Positions 46,009-55,211 of a DNA stretch of 64,000 nt are shown here, piece by piece. How positions within the stretch are numbered: the first letter of the stretch is position 1; each line of letters opens with the position of its first letter. The stretch is from an uncultured Mucispirillum sp. (GTDB taxonomy: Bacteria > Chrysiogenota > Deferribacteres > Deferribacterales > Mucispirillaceae), in the NCBI GenBank assembly GCA_944326705.1, contig CALVEY010000002.1:1-64000 (forward strand). The letters run 5' to 3'. Under the pieces are notes generated by a model. That model saw nothing but the letters and a program-made list of their open reading frames with translations. It did not search any database and had not been told where the DNA came from. The position numbers and the translations under genes were made by a program.

Positions 46009-46440
46009 TTATTCAGATTTTATCTTTATATTTTTACTGTTTTGTTTATTAGTCTTAGTAAGCATTATTTTTAATACACCATCTTTAAGAGATGCTTTAA
46101 CAGCAGAAGTATCAATATTTGCAGGTATTGCAAAACTTCTACAGAATTTTCCGCTTACACTTTCTATTTTATAAAAGTAGTCATCACCTTCATATTTTTC
46201 TTCTAATGACTTTTTAACACCGCTTATAGAAAGTATGCCATCACTAATGCTTACTTCCATATCATTTTCATTAACACCAGCAAGCTCTGCAGATAAAATA
46301 ATAATATTATCATTTTCAATAATATCAACAACAGGGCTCCAGTTATTTGACTGCTCTTTAAAAGATTTAGCAATCAGCTTATCTATATGTTTTTCCATAT
46401 AAAATAAATCTTTTAAAGGGTCCCATTTCATTATACTCAT
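46009..46440 (-). CDS. Small heat shock protein (Hsp20/alpha-crystallin family)
   Basis: An ATP-independent holdase, 143 residues. The alpha-crystallin domain runs from ~42 to 132 (WSPVVDIIENDNIIILSAEL, then SVSGKFCRSFAIPANIDTSAVKASLKDGVLKI), with the A-x-x-x-n-GVL signature. The C-terminal I-x-I motif reads NIKIKSE. It is the promoter-proximal gene of the heat-shock operon, with AAGGTG 6 nt before its ATG. Confidence 0.93.
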   Translation of the reverse strand: MSIMKWDPLKDLFYMEKHIDKLIAKSFKEQSNNWSPVVDIIENDNIIILSAELAGVNENDMEVSISDGILSISGVKKSLEEKYEGDDYFYKIESVSGKFCRSFAIPANIDTSAVKASLKDGVLKIMLTKTNKQNSKNIKIKSE

Positions 46441-46477
46441 ACAGCACCTTTTATCTTAGTATGATTATAATATGTGA

Positions 46478-46498
46478 CTTGAGCCTGAATATGTCAAG
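46478..46498. promoter_or_regulatory. HAIR operator (HspR binding site) and -35 region
   Basis: CTTGAGC-N7-TGTCAAG matches the HAIR consensus CTTGAGT-N7-ACTCAAG in spacing and 11 of 14 arm bases, 38 bp upstream of hsp20. On the minus strand it contains TTGACA (46497-46492), with TATTAT at 19 bp, so bound HspR would cover the promoter. Confidence 0.85.
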
Positions 46499-46577
46499 TA
46501 ATTTTATAAAAAAAATAATTTTTATTTTTTTAAAACTAATGCTATAATAATTTGTTATATAGATTATGTTAGGTGAT

Positions 46578-47372
46578 ATGAAGTCTAATAAGTTATTGGC
46601 AGTTACATTATTTTTATCATTATTATTACATATATTGATAATATTTTTTGTAAAATTTACAAGTGAAGAACTAGAACAGGAAAATCATCCAAAAGGCGAG
46701 CCTGTAGAAATAGAGGTTATACCAAAAGAAGAAACAGGTAACCATCCTTATTCCACAGAGCCTGAAACAGATGATACAGAAACTACTCTTGACCACGATG
46801 TAAGTGGTGGCAAAAGTGACGGCACAAGTGACGGCAGCACAGAAGGTGGTGGAGCTGCAGCCAGTAAAGATGTGCCTAAAAAAGATATTATACCTCCAAA
46901 AGTGGAAAATAAACAGGAAGAAAGCACTTTAGAGCAGGAAACTACTTCTGAGCATAAATTAAATCTTTATGATAATAAGGATATTATTGATAGAATAGCT
47001 AATGCAAAAAAAGAGCAGCCTAAAGGCGAGGACAGCGCATCATATAATGTGTTTGAAGAAAGATATGCCTCATATTTTGCAAAATTCCGCAGGCGTATAT
47101 ATCAGTTATGGGAATATCCAACAGCCTCTATACAGAGAGGGGAAACTGGTGTTGTAAAATTATCCTTTTCAATTTTAAAAGACGGGTCTATAGTAAATAT
47201 AAGAATGTTAGAATCCAGCGGATATCCTAATCTTGACAGGGAAGTTATGCGGGTTATTAAAAATATGGGCAAAGTGCCGCTTCCAGAATCCTATGAATTA
47301 AATCAGCTTAATGTGGAAGAAGCATATTTTATATACTCTATAGGTGGCGGATACGGAAGATTTTTAGAGTAA
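46578..47372 (+). CDS. tonB: TonB-family energy transducer
   Basis: Couples the proton-motive force of ExbB/ExbD to outer-membrane transporters. The start is taken as ATG 46578 (264 residues), which has AGGTG just upstream and leaves a clean MKSNK basic tip before the membrane helix (LLAVTLFLSLLLHILIIFFV). The ATG at 46566 is the alternative. A Gly/Ser/Thr/Glu-rich periplasmic linker follows to ~150, and the C-terminal TonB domain has ERYASYFAKFRRRIYQLWEYP and GVVKLSFSILKDGSIVNIRMLESSGYPNLD. No exbBD lies beside it. Confidence 0.87.
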   Translation: MKSNKLLAVTLFLSLLLHILIIFFVKFTSEELEQENHPKGEPVEIEVIPKEETGNHPYSTEPETDDTETTLDHDVSGGKSDGTSDGSTEGGGAAASKDVPKKDIIPPKVENKQEESTLEQETTSEHKLNLYDNKDIIDRIANAKKEQPKGEDSASYNVFEERYASYFAKFRRRIYQLWEYPTASIQRGETGVVKLSFSILKDGSIVNIRMLESSGYPNLDREVMRVIKNMGKVPLPESYELNQLNVEEAYFIYSIGGGYGRFLE

Positions 47373-47488
47373 ATGTGTAAAAAATATAAAAAAAGTATTT
47401 TTTTGTGATAATCAAATGGACTTTTTTTATATAATAATATAAATTAGTTTAAATTATTTTTTATAGAATAAAATTTTAAGGTGCATAT

Positions 47489-48559
47489 ATGGAAGAAAAA
47501 AAATGGGATTTAAAATGGATGGCTTGGGAAATTACATCAGCATGTAATTTAAGATGTGTTCACTGTCGTTCTTCTTCAGAGGAATTTTCTCCTGTTGGTA
47601 AATTTACTTTAGATAAAGCTAAGAAATTAATAGATGATATATCTTCTTTTGCTTCACCTGTTGTTGTAATTTCAGGCGGCGAGCCTCTTACAAGACCAGA
47701 TGTTTTTGATATTGCTAAATACGGCACAGATGCAGGGCTTAAAATGGCTATGGCAACAAATGGTGTGCTTGTTACAGATGAAGTATGTGAAAAAATAAAA
47801 TTATCAGGTATAAGAATTGTATCTATGAGCTTAGACGGTCCAAATGCAGAAGTACATGATGATTTCAGAGGCGGTATTGCAGGAGCATTTGAAGGTGTTG
47901 AAAGAGCTGCTGCATTATTTAATAAACATGGTATTAAGTTTATTATCAATTCTTCTTTTACAAAAAGAAACCAGCCATATATTATGGAAACATTTAGAAA
48001 AGCAAAATCTCTTGGTGCTCATGCATGGTATATGTTTTTAATCGTGCCAACAGGCAGGGGCGAAGAAATATTTAAAGAGCTTGTTTCAAAAGAAGATTAT
48101 GAAGAAATTTTAGAATGGCACTATAATATGGAAAGGCAGGAAGATGAAATTTTAGTTCGTCCAACATGCGCGCCACAATATTATAGAATATGGCATGAAA
48201 AAAGCAAAGAAGAAGGCAAAGATACAGAGCGCCGCTCTCTTACATTTTCTACAGGCGGCGGCAAAGGCTGTATAGCAGGACAAACAATCTGTTTTGTTAA
48301 CTCTGAAGGTAATGTTCTTCCATGCTCATATTTTCCAGAATCAGCAGGTAATGTTTTTGAAAAATCACTTAAAGAAATATGGGAAACATCACCGCTTTTT
48401 GAAGATTTAAGAGATTTTAGACGCTATGAAGGAAAATGCGGCGTTTGTAAATATTTAAAAGTATGCGGCGGCTGCCGTGCAAGAGCATACGCTGTTACAG
48501 GCTCATATCTTTCAGAAGAGCCGTTTTGTAATTATATACCTGTAAACTATAAAGGATAA
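47489..48559 (+). CDS. Radical SAM/SPASM protein of the AhbC/AhbD/NirJ heme group
   Basis: A 356-residue radical SAM enzyme. The cluster motif is CNLRCVHC (Cys19, 23, 26), followed by the SAM-binding ISGGEPL. The [12 protein letters not shown] segment and the [22 protein letters not shown] stretch are typical of the siroheme-to-heme (Ahb) and heme d1 (NirJ) branch. A SPASM-type C-terminal Cys set ([13 protein letters not shown]) would hold a second [4Fe-4S]. I infer a step in siroheme-dependent heme synthesis, but deacetylase, decarboxylase and NirJ roles cannot be separated by eye. No other heme gene is nearby; the CoA-transferase gene follows after 31 bp. Confidence 0.8.
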   Translation: MEEKKWDLKWMAWEITSACNLRCVHCRSSSEEFSPVGKFTLDKAKKLIDDISSFASPVVVISGGEPLTRPDVFDIAKYGTDAGLKMAMATNGVLVTDEVCEKIKLSGIRIVSMSLDGPNAEVHDDFRGGIAGAFEGVERAAALFNKHGIKFIINSSFTKRNQPYIMETFRKAKSLGAHAWYMFLIVPTGRGEEIFKELVSKEDYEEILEWHYNMERQEDEILVRPTCAPQYYRIWHEKSKEEGKDTERRSLTFSTGGGKGCIAGQTICFVNSEGNVLPCSYFPESAGNVFEKSLKEIWETSPLFEDLRDFRRYEGKCGVCKYLKVCGGCRARAYAVTGSYLSEEPFCNYIPVNYKG

Positions 48560-48590
48560 TTATAATAAACATAAAAAAGGAGGACTCATT

Positions 48591-50153
48591 ATGTCTGAAT
48601 TAGAAAACAGAATACGGGATAAAAGCCTGCTTTCAAAAATTACTACACCAGAAAAACTTATCCCTTTATTTAAAGAGACAGAAAAAAGAATGTTAAATGT
48701 AGGTTTTTCAGGGTTTACACCAGTAGGTTATCCAAAAGTAATGCCGCTTGTTATTGCAGACTATGTAGAAAAAAATAATTTAAAAGGAAAATGGCGTTTT
48801 AATCTTTTTGTTGGTGCATCAATGGGTGCAGAAGTTGAAGACAGATGGGCAGAATTAGAATTAACTAATATGCGCTGGCCGTATCAAACAGCAAAAGTAT
48901 TAAATAAAAAAATTAATGACGGCTCAATAAAAATGGGCGACAAACATTTATCTATGTTTTCACAGGATTTCTTATACGGCTTTTATACAAAAGACAGTGG
49001 CGGCGGTTTAGATATTGCTGTTATTGAAGCTTCTGCAATAGATGAAAATGGTAATATTATTTTAGCAGGCTCAGTTGGTGCTGCTCCAGAATTTATTACT
49101 ATGGCAGATAAAATCATTGTAGAAATAAATACTCACAATCCATCTTTTGAAGGTATGCATGATATTTTTGTAAGTGATATACCACCTTATAAAAAAATTA
49201 TTCCTATCACAGATGTAAGACAAAGAATAGGTACTCCTTTTGTGCCAACAGACAAAAATAAAATTGTTGGTATTATAGAATCAACTAAGCCGGATAACGG
49301 CAGGGCAGTAAGGGGCAGTGATGAAGTATCTGAAACTATTGCTCAGCATATTATAGATTTCTTCCAGTCAGAAGTAAAAGCTGGCCGTATGCCAAAAAAT
49401 CTTCTTCCATTACAATCTGGCGTTGGCTCTATTGCAAATGCAGTTGTGCTTGGCTTAACTAACTCTCCATTTGAAAATTTAACAGTATACAGCGAAGTTT
49501 TACAAGATGGATTTTTACCATTCTTAGATTCTGGTAAATGTAAATTTATTAATGCAACATCTGTATCATTATCAAATGAAGGCTTTGAGCACTGGTGGAA
49601 AAACTATGATTCATACCGTGAAAAAGTTCTTTTAAGACCTATGCAGATATCAAATAACCCAGAAGTTGTTCGCCGTTTAGGTGTTATTTCTATGAATACT
49701 CCAGTTGAAGTGGATTTTTATGGCCATGCAAACTCTACACTTGTTGGCGGCACAAGAATGTTAAATGGTATAGGCGGTTCTGGTGACTTTGCTCGTGCTG
49801 CTTATGTATCTATAATGCACACTCCATCATGCAGACCAAGTAAAACAGATGAATTTGGTATATCAGCAGTTGTACCAAAAGTGCCTCATGTTGACCATAC
49901 AGAGCATGATTTAGATGTAATTGTTACAGAACAGGGACTTGCAGATTTACGCGGTCTTGACCCAAAAGACAGGGCAAAAGTAATGATAGAAAAATGTGCA
50001 CACCCTGCATATAAAGATTACTTAAAAGATTATTTTGAAAGAGCTGTTAAAGCAACTGGCAACCATCATGAACCTCAAATATTAAGAGAATGTTATGATA
50101 TGCATATAAGCCTTGCAGAAAATGGCACAATGCGTTTTTGGGAAAAAAAGTAA
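48591..50153 (+). CDS. Acetyl-CoA hydrolase/transferase family (succinyl-CoA:acetate CoA-transferase)
   Basis: A 520-residue class I CoA-transferase of the ScpC/YgfH/AarC group. It has the glycine-rich LAGSVGAAPEF segment (~165), the Glu-bearing TVYSEVLQDGF region (~300) expected to form the glutamyl-CoA intermediate, and the HANSTLVGGTRMLNGIGGSGDFARAA C-terminal region. It exchanges CoA between succinyl-CoA and acetate or another acid, which could replace succinyl-CoA synthetase in a TCA cycle or activate acetate. AAGGAGG precedes the ATG. yaaA follows 6 bp later. Confidence 0.9.
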   Translation: MSELENRIRDKSLLSKITTPEKLIPLFKETEKRMLNVGFSGFTPVGYPKVMPLVIADYVEKNNLKGKWRFNLFVGASMGAEVEDRWAELELTNMRWPYQTAKVLNKKINDGSIKMGDKHLSMFSQDFLYGFYTKDSGGGLDIAVIEASAIDENGNIILAGSVGAAPEFITMADKIIVEINTHNPSFEGMHDIFVSDIPPYKKIIPITDVRQRIGTPFVPTDKNKIVGIIESTKPDNGRAVRGSDEVSETIAQHIIDFFQSEVKAGRMPKNLLPLQSGVGSIANAVVLGLTNSPFENLTVYSEVLQDGFLPFLDSGKCKFINATSVSLSNEGFEHWWKNYDSYREKVLLRPMQISNNPEVVRRLGVISMNTPVEVDFYGHANSTLVGGTRMLNGIGGSGDFARAAYVSIMHTPSCRPSKTDEFGISAVVPKVPHVDHTEHDLDVIVTEQGLADLRGLDPKDRAKVMIEKCAHPAYKDYLKDYFERAVKATGNHHEPQILRECYDMHISLAENGTMRFWEKK

Positions 50154-50159
50154 AATAAT

Positions 50160-50900
50160 ATGATTATTTTCTTTTCACCAAGCGAAAGTAAAACTAAACT
50201 TGATGAATACGGCAGTATATGCAAAGAAAGCTTTATTTTTCAAGATAAATATGCAAAAAGAATAGAAGCTGTTAATGTATATAATGAATATATAAACAGC
50301 CACAGTGCTGATACGCTTTTAGATATTTTTGGCATAAAAAATATTGAAGAAATAAAAGAATATCAAAAAAATATTTTTGATGCTGCAACATGTACTGCTA
50401 TTAAAAGATACAGCGGGGTAAGTTATTCTTACCTCGCTTATGATACTTTAAATCAAAATGCAAAAGATTATATATTAAATAATGTTATAATCTTTTCTAA
50501 TCTATTTGGTCCAGTTTCAGCAGGCGATAAAATCCCCCATTACAAACTAAAACAGGGTGCAAAAATAGGCAGCTTTGCTTTTGAAAAGTTTTATAAAGAT
50601 AATTTTTCAAATGATTTAGATGAATTTGTATATAATAATGATATAGTTGATTTAAGAGCTGGTTTCTATGAAAAATTCTACCAGATAAAGCAAAAATATA
50701 CTACATTTAAGTTTATTAAGCAGGGCAGAGTGGTAAGCCATTTTGCAAAAGCATACAGGGGCATTATATTAAAAGTAATGGCAGAAAATAATATAGCTAA
50801 ATGTAAAGATATATTATCATATCTTCCAGAAAGCCTTGAAGTTACAGACAGCAGTATAAAAGGCTTTAAAGAAGAATATATTTTAAATGTATTAGATTAG
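50160..50900 (+). CDS. yaaA: YaaA-family peroxide-stress protein
   Basis: A 246-residue DUF328/UPF0246 protein. The signature MIIFFSPSESK opens it, with YSGVSYSYLAYDTL, FSNLFGPVSAGDKIPHYKLKQG and HFAKAYRGIILKVMAENNI following in family order. In E. coli YaaA lowers intracellular free iron under H2O2 stress; a DNA-binding fold is known. It follows the CoA-transferase closely, and its stop codon overlaps the zapE stop on the opposite strand by 4 bp. Confidence 0.9.
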   Translation: MIIFFSPSESKTKLDEYGSICKESFIFQDKYAKRIEAVNVYNEYINSHSADTLLDIFGIKNIEEIKEYQKNIFDAATCTAIKRYSGVSYSYLAYDTLNQNAKDYILNNVIIFSNLFGPVSAGDKIPHYKLKQGAKIGSFAFEKFYKDNFSNDLDEFVYNNDIVDLRAGFYEKFYQIKQKYTTFKFIKQGRVVSHFAKAYRGIILKVMAENNIAKCKDILSYLPESLEVTDSSIKGFKEEYILNVLD

Positions 50901-51925
50901 TTCTTAAAAAACAGCCCTAACTCATCAAGCCTTGAATTACACCTTAAAAACTGCCTTTCAAATGATGTTTCCATAAGCTCTTTTGGAAAAATATTTTCAT
51001 TCAGCTGAGTGTTAAAGAAAAGTTTTGTATCATGATAGTAGCAGTGGTCTATAAATATAGTAAACCTTAATGCATCATTTAATTTTGTAAACGGTTTAAA
51101 GTTATTAATAAATACAGCATCAAATGTTTTAGGAATTACAAAAAACTTAAAAGGGTGGTTATCCTGCAGTTTTATCATTAATTCATCAAAATCAACTAAT
51201 ATTTTATCTCTTTTAGGCTCATAGTTTTCTAATACTTCATTAAATGATTTATTAGAAAATACAGCCTGCCAGGCAGCAAGATTAATACGGAAACTTTTAC
51301 CTTCAACTGTAACTGTATCAAAAGTATCTGAAATAATACCTAGTTCCCTTGCAAACTGGGTTGTATCAAATTTGCCGCCGCCAAGCTCTTTTGGAAGCCT
51401 GTTTGATGTGGTAATGATTGTTGTATCATTATTAATACTGTCAATAAATCTGGCAGCCATTCTAGTAGTTGCAGGGTCATCTAAGTCAAATTCATCTATT
51501 AATAATAAATCAACAGGCTTAAAAAATTCTATTGTTTTTTCAAGCCCTGAAAAATTCATAAAATAAGTTAATTCTAAAAAGCTCATAAAAGCTTTACTGC
51601 CTTTAAAATTATGAAAACATGCAGAAAGCAGATGAGTTTTGCCTATGCCGTAAGTTCCGTCAATATAAATATTTTTTGCTATTTTATTTTCTTTTTGTTT
51701 TTTAGAAAAGAAAGAGCGTTTTTTCTTTGTTTTTTCTTTATTTGAAATACTGCGTAACAATTCTTTTAATGCAGCCTGTGATGGATATGCAGCATCATCA
51801 TGGTAGTTATCAAATGTGCAGTCTTTAAATTTTGGATGAGGTCTAAGTTCACTAAAACACTCATCTATTGAAACATTAAAATTAATTGTATTGATATCTT
51901 TGTAATTATAGTTTATCATAAACAA
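50897..51925 (-). CDS. zapE: ZapE/AFG1-family ATPase
   Basis: A 342-residue AFG1-like P-loop ATPase. Walker A is GTYGIGKTHL near 90, Walker B LLIDEFDLDDP near 160, and sensor region TTSNRLPKELGGGKFD near 185. In E. coli ZapE binds FtsZ and acts at constriction under oxygen limitation; its mitochondrial relatives handle membrane-protein turnover. A Lys-rich insert (KTKKKRSFFSKKQKEN) precedes the Walker A. It is transcribed divergently from suhB across 41 bp. Confidence 0.88.
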   Translation of the reverse strand: MFMINYNYKDINTINFNVSIDECFSELRPHPKFKDCTFDNYHDDAAYPSQAALKELLRSISNKEKTKKKRSFFSKKQKENKIAKNIYIDGTYGIGKTHLLSACFHNFKGSKAFMSFLELTYFMNFSGLEKTIEFFKPVDLLLIDEFDLDDPATTRMAARFIDSINNDTTIITTSNRLPKELGGGKFDTTQFARELGIISDTFDTVTVEGKSFRINLAAWQAVFSNKSFNEVLENYEPKRDKILVDFDELMIKLQDNHPFKFFVIPKTFDAVFINNFKPFTKLNDALRFTIFIDHCYYHDTKLFFNTQLNENIFPKELMETSFERQFLRCNSRLDELGLFFKN

Positions 51926-51966
51926 GTATATTATATATTTTTAAAAAATAATCAAGGAGTTTTATT

Positions 51967-52734
51967 ATGCTGAAACAAATATCAGATGTTGTTTTAGAGG
52001 CTGGTAATATAGTAAGTAGTGGATTTCATTCTGCTAAGACTATTAAACATAAAGGTGCAGTAGATTTAGTTACAGAATATGATGTTAAAACAGAAAATTT
52101 TTTGAAAGAAAAACTGCAGAAATTATTTCCAACATTTACTATTGTTGGAGAAGAAACCCATGCAGAAGGAAACTATCCTGCTGAAAATGTTATATTTATA
52201 GACCCAATTGACGGCACAACAAATTTTGTGCATGGAGTGCCTTTTGTGGCGGTATCTGTTGGGGTAATTACTGATACAGAAACTAAATATGGTGTTGTAT
52301 ATAATCCTATACTAGATGAACTTTATTCTGCAGAAACTGGCAAAGGTGCTTTTTGCAATGGTACACCAATAAAAGTATCTGAAACATCATTATTAATTAA
52401 TTCTTTAATAGCAACAGGTTTTCCTTATGTAAAAGATAATCTGCCATATTTAATGAAAGTATTAGAAGAAGTTTTAAAAGCTACAAGGGGTATAAGACGG
52501 GCAGGGGCAGCATCTCTTGATTTATGCTATACTGCCCGCGGTATATATGACTTATATTATGAAACAAGACTGCAGCCATGGGATATGGCAGGTGGATTAA
52601 TTATTGTTAGAGAAGCAGGCGGTATTGTTACAAAGCTTGACGGCAGATATCACGATATGGACAGCGACAGCTTAATTGCATCTAACGGGCTTTTACACAG
52701 AGAATTTTTAAACCTGTTAAATGAAATAAAATAA
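51967..52734 (+). CDS. suhB: Inositol-1-monophosphatase family protein
   Basis: A Mg2+-dependent phosphatase of the SuhB/IMPase family, 255 residues. Metal ligands are visible in GEETHAEG (near 66), DPIDGTTNFVHG (~82-93) and WDMAGG (near 202). Substrates may be inositol-1-phosphate or related sugar phosphates; in E. coli SuhB also joins rRNA antitermination complexes. AAGGAG precedes the ATG. Confidence 0.92.
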   Translation: MLKQISDVVLEAGNIVSSGFHSAKTIKHKGAVDLVTEYDVKTENFLKEKLQKLFPTFTIVGEETHAEGNYPAENVIFIDPIDGTTNFVHGVPFVAVSVGVITDTETKYGVVYNPILDELYSAETGKGAFCNGTPIKVSETSLLINSLIATGFPYVKDNLPYLMKVLEEVLKATRGIRRAGAASLDLCYTARGIYDLYYETRLQPWDMAGGLIIVREAGGIVTKLDGRYHDMDSDSLIASNGLLHREFLNLLNEIK

Positions 52735-52906
52735 CTTGGTATAATTTATTGATATTTATAGATAAATATAGTATAAAATACAATTGTTAATTTAAAATAA
52801 AGATATTAAAAATCTTTTTTGTTGACATATTTTTTATATATAGTAAAAACTGTGAATATAACTCTTAAATACATACATAAATTATTTATTTTATTAGGAG
52901 GAGAGT

Positions 52907-53404
52907 ATGGATTTTAAAGGATTGTTTTTTAGTGCTGAGGGCAGATTAAACAGACTTTCTTATTTTTTACTTTGGCTTTCTGTTATGGTTATATCAGTAA
53001 TTCTCAGTGTTATTTTTAGTACAATTTTACAAGGTAATCTTATAGTAAATTATGTTATTAATGGAGTAATAAATATTGCTACATTAGTAATTAATGTTTT
53101 TTTAGCAATTAAAAGATTTCATGATTTTGACAAAAGTGGATACTATTTACTTGGTTTTATAGTAGTTACAAATATTAGTGCTGCTGTATTAGCTGGTATC
53201 ATAATGATGATTGCTGGTGAAGGTGCTGGTTTAGCTGCGCTTTCACTTATGGCATTAGCTATTCTATTATATACGTTTCTTAAACCAGGCACTGATGGCG
53301 TTAACCAGTATGGTAATCAGCCAACAGCTCTTTTTGATTTAGGATTAAATGATAATGTAAAAAATATTAATCCTGTAATATCAGATAATTCAAATAATTT
53401 ATAA
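52907..53404 (+). CDS. DUF805 membrane protein
   Basis: A 165-residue inner-membrane protein with four predicted helices. The DUF805 opening DFKGLFFSAEGRLNRLSYFLLWL and the loop IKRFHDFDKSGYYLL are clear. Function is unknown; family members are common near phage or stress genes. It is a single gene with AGGAGG at its start and a strong terminator after it. Confidence 0.88.
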   Translation: MDFKGLFFSAEGRLNRLSYFLLWLSVMVISVILSVIFSTILQGNLIVNYVINGVINIATLVINVFLAIKRFHDFDKSGYYLLGFIVVTNISAAVLAGIIMMIAGEGAGLAALSLMALAILLYTFLKPGTDGVNQYGNQPTALFDLGLNDNVKNINPVISDNSNNL

Positions 53405-53411
53405 TCTATAT

Positions 53412-53439
53412 AAAGGGAAGTTTTTAACTTCCCTTTTTT
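53412..53439 (+). terminator. Terminator of the DUF805 gene
   Basis: AAAGGGAAGTT (53412-53422) pairs perfectly over 11 bp with AACTTCCCTTT (53426-53436) around a TTT loop, with T to 53439. Confidence 0.92.
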
Positions 53440-53551
53440 AATTCTTTTTATATTAAATCATAAGTAAAAGTATAAAATTATAAAATTTATCTTTATTTTC
53501 TTTCTATTTTATTATATAAATCTTATTTATTATTTAATATATGAGGTAAAA

Positions 53552-54226
53552 ATGGATAAAGCTATTGTTTTAGCAAGCGGCGGGCTTGACAGCTGCGTTA
53601 CTATTGCGTGTGCTGTAAATGATGGATATGATGTTTCTCTTTTACATATAAACTATGGTCAAAGAACTCAGAAAAGGGAAGATAAAGCTTTTGATGATAT
53701 AGCAGCTTATTATAACATAAAAAATAAAATGACTGTAGATATTGACTATTTAAACAGAATTGGCGGCTCTTCATTAACAGATTTATCTATGAAAGTGGAA
53801 GAAGATACTACTCCATCATCAACTATAAGCAGTCTGCCTTCTACTTATGTGCCCTTTAGAAATGCTAATATGATTTCTATTGCTGTTAGCTGGGCAGAAG
53901 TGATTGGGGCTAAAAAAATATATGTTGGTGCTGTTGAGGAAGATTCCAGCGGATACCCAGACTGCAGAGAAATATTTTATGAAAAATTTAATGATTTATT
54001 ATCAGTTGCTCTTGCACCAGAAAGTGATGTGCAGATAGTTACACCAGTTATACATTTAACTAAAAAAGATATTGTTAAAAAAGGCATAGAGCTTAAAGCT
54101 CCACTTCATCTTACATGGAGCTGCTATCAAAATGAAGATGCAGCATGTGGAGTATGCGAAAGCTGTAAATTAAGGTTAAAAGGTTTTGAGCTTGCAGGCG
54201 AAAAAGACCCAATACCATACAAATAA
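53552..54226 (+). CDS. queC: 7-Cyano-7-deazaguanine (preQ0) synthase QueC
   Basis: Converts 7-carboxy-7-deazaguanine to preQ0 with ATP and ammonia for queuosine in tRNA. The 224-residue protein has the PP-loop ASGGLDS (8-14) and the C-terminal zinc set C-x10-C-x2-C-x2-C (WSCYQNEDAACGVCESC). No other que gene is adjacent and I see no preQ1 riboswitch upstream. yqeY starts 19 bp later. Confidence 0.95.
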   Translation: MDKAIVLASGGLDSCVTIACAVNDGYDVSLLHINYGQRTQKREDKAFDDIAAYYNIKNKMTVDIDYLNRIGGSSLTDLSMKVEEDTTPSSTISSLPSTYVPFRNANMISIAVSWAEVIGAKKIYVGAVEEDSSGYPDCREIFYEKFNDLLSVALAPESDVQIVTPVIHLTKKDIVKKGIELKAPLHLTWSCYQNEDAACGVCESCKLRLKGFELAGEKDPIPYK

Positions 54227-54245
54227 ATAATTAAGGGAGATAGAT

Positions 54246-54686
54246 ATGACTTTAAAAGAACAAATTTTAGAAGACATTAAGCACTACATGAAAGAAAAAG
54301 ATAATGTAGCATTAAATGCTGTAAGAATGTTAAAATCTGATGTTAAAAATGCTGAAATTGCTGCAATTAAAGAACTTGATGATGAAGGCGTTATTAAAGT
54401 TGTTGCTTCAAGTATAAAAAAACGTAAAGATTCTGCTGAAATATATATAAAAAATGGCAGACAGGATTTAGCAGATAAAGAGCTTGCTGAAATAAAAGTG
54501 TTAGAAAAATATTTACCAGCTCAGCTTGATGATGAAGCAATTAAGGCTGTTATTACTGAAGTTATTGCTTCTCTTGATGACAATATGAAGAAAAACTTTG
54601 GTGCTGTTATGAAAAATGTAATGGCAAAAGTTGGTTCTTCTGCAGAAGGTAAAAGAGTAAGCGAGTTAATAAAAGGTATGTTATAG
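54246..54686 (+). CDS. GatB/YqeY domain protein
   Basis: A 146-residue helical protein matching YqeY: TLKEQILEDIKHYMKEKDNVALNAVRMLKSDVKNAEI at the N-terminus and the C-terminal helical domain (LEKYLPAQLDDEAIKAVI, NFGAVMKNVMAKVGSSAEGKRVSELIK) shared with the GatB tail, which binds tRNA. It has no amidase. It probably binds tRNA or RNA; the cellular role is uncertain. cvpA follows one base after its stop. Confidence 0.9.
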   Translation: MTLKEQILEDIKHYMKEKDNVALNAVRMLKSDVKNAEIAAIKELDDEGVIKVVASSIKKRKDSAEIYIKNGRQDLADKELAEIKVLEKYLPAQLDDEAIKAVITEVIASLDDNMKKNFGAVMKNVMAKVGSSAEGKRVSELIKGML

Positions 54687-54687
54687 T

Positions 54688-55194
54688 ATGGGCGTAGTAG
54701 ATATTATAATTATAGTATTTATACTTGTCTTTGCATTTAAAGGAACGATTAACGGCTTTATTACAGAAGCTATCAGTATATTAGGTATAATTTTAGCTTT
54801 ACTTTGTTCCTATATGCTTTATGAGCCGCTTTTTAAAGTAATGCAGGCAGTTGGTTTTGGCAAACAGGGCGCATCTATTGCTGCATATATTTTAGGCTTT
54901 TTAATCGTATATGTTATTGTTATAATATTAGGCAACCTGATACATAGAACATTACAGGCTATACATTTAGGCTGGGTAAATAAAGTTTTTGGTTTTTCAT
55001 TTGGTATATTAAAAGGAGCTTTTATTGCAAGTGTTATACTTTGGATAATAGTTTCTGTATTTCCAAATAAAATCAAATTTGTGCAGGATATTAAAAGCTC
55101 ACAAACTGCTCAGGCTACAATGAAAGTGCTGCCATACTGCTATGACAGACTTAACGCTGTTTCTAATATAGACAGATTTAATCCATTTAAATAA
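54688..55194 (+). CDS. cvpA: CvpA family membrane protein
   Basis: A 168-residue inner-membrane protein with four predicted helices and the CvpA signature GVVDIIIIVFILVFAFKGTINGF at the N-terminus. CvpA homologues affect envelope robustness and, in E. coli, colicin V export. It lies in the yqeY-cvpA-mutS2 string, an association seen in other bacteria where cvpA precedes mutS2. Confidence 0.88.
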   Translation: MGVVDIIIIVFILVFAFKGTINGFITEAISILGIILALLCSYMLYEPLFKVMQAVGFGKQGASIAAYILGFLIVYVIVIILGNLIHRTLQAIHLGWVNKVFGFSFGILKGAFIASVILWIIVSVFPNKIKFVQDIKSSQTAQATMKVLPYCYDRLNAVSNIDRFNPFK

Positions 55195-55211
55195 GTATTA
55201 TAAGGGATGAT

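Noticed and set aside
53440-53551. preQ1 riboswitch upstream of queC
   Set aside because: No C-rich/A-rich pseudoknot pattern or stem is visible; only AT-rich sequence before the ribosome site.
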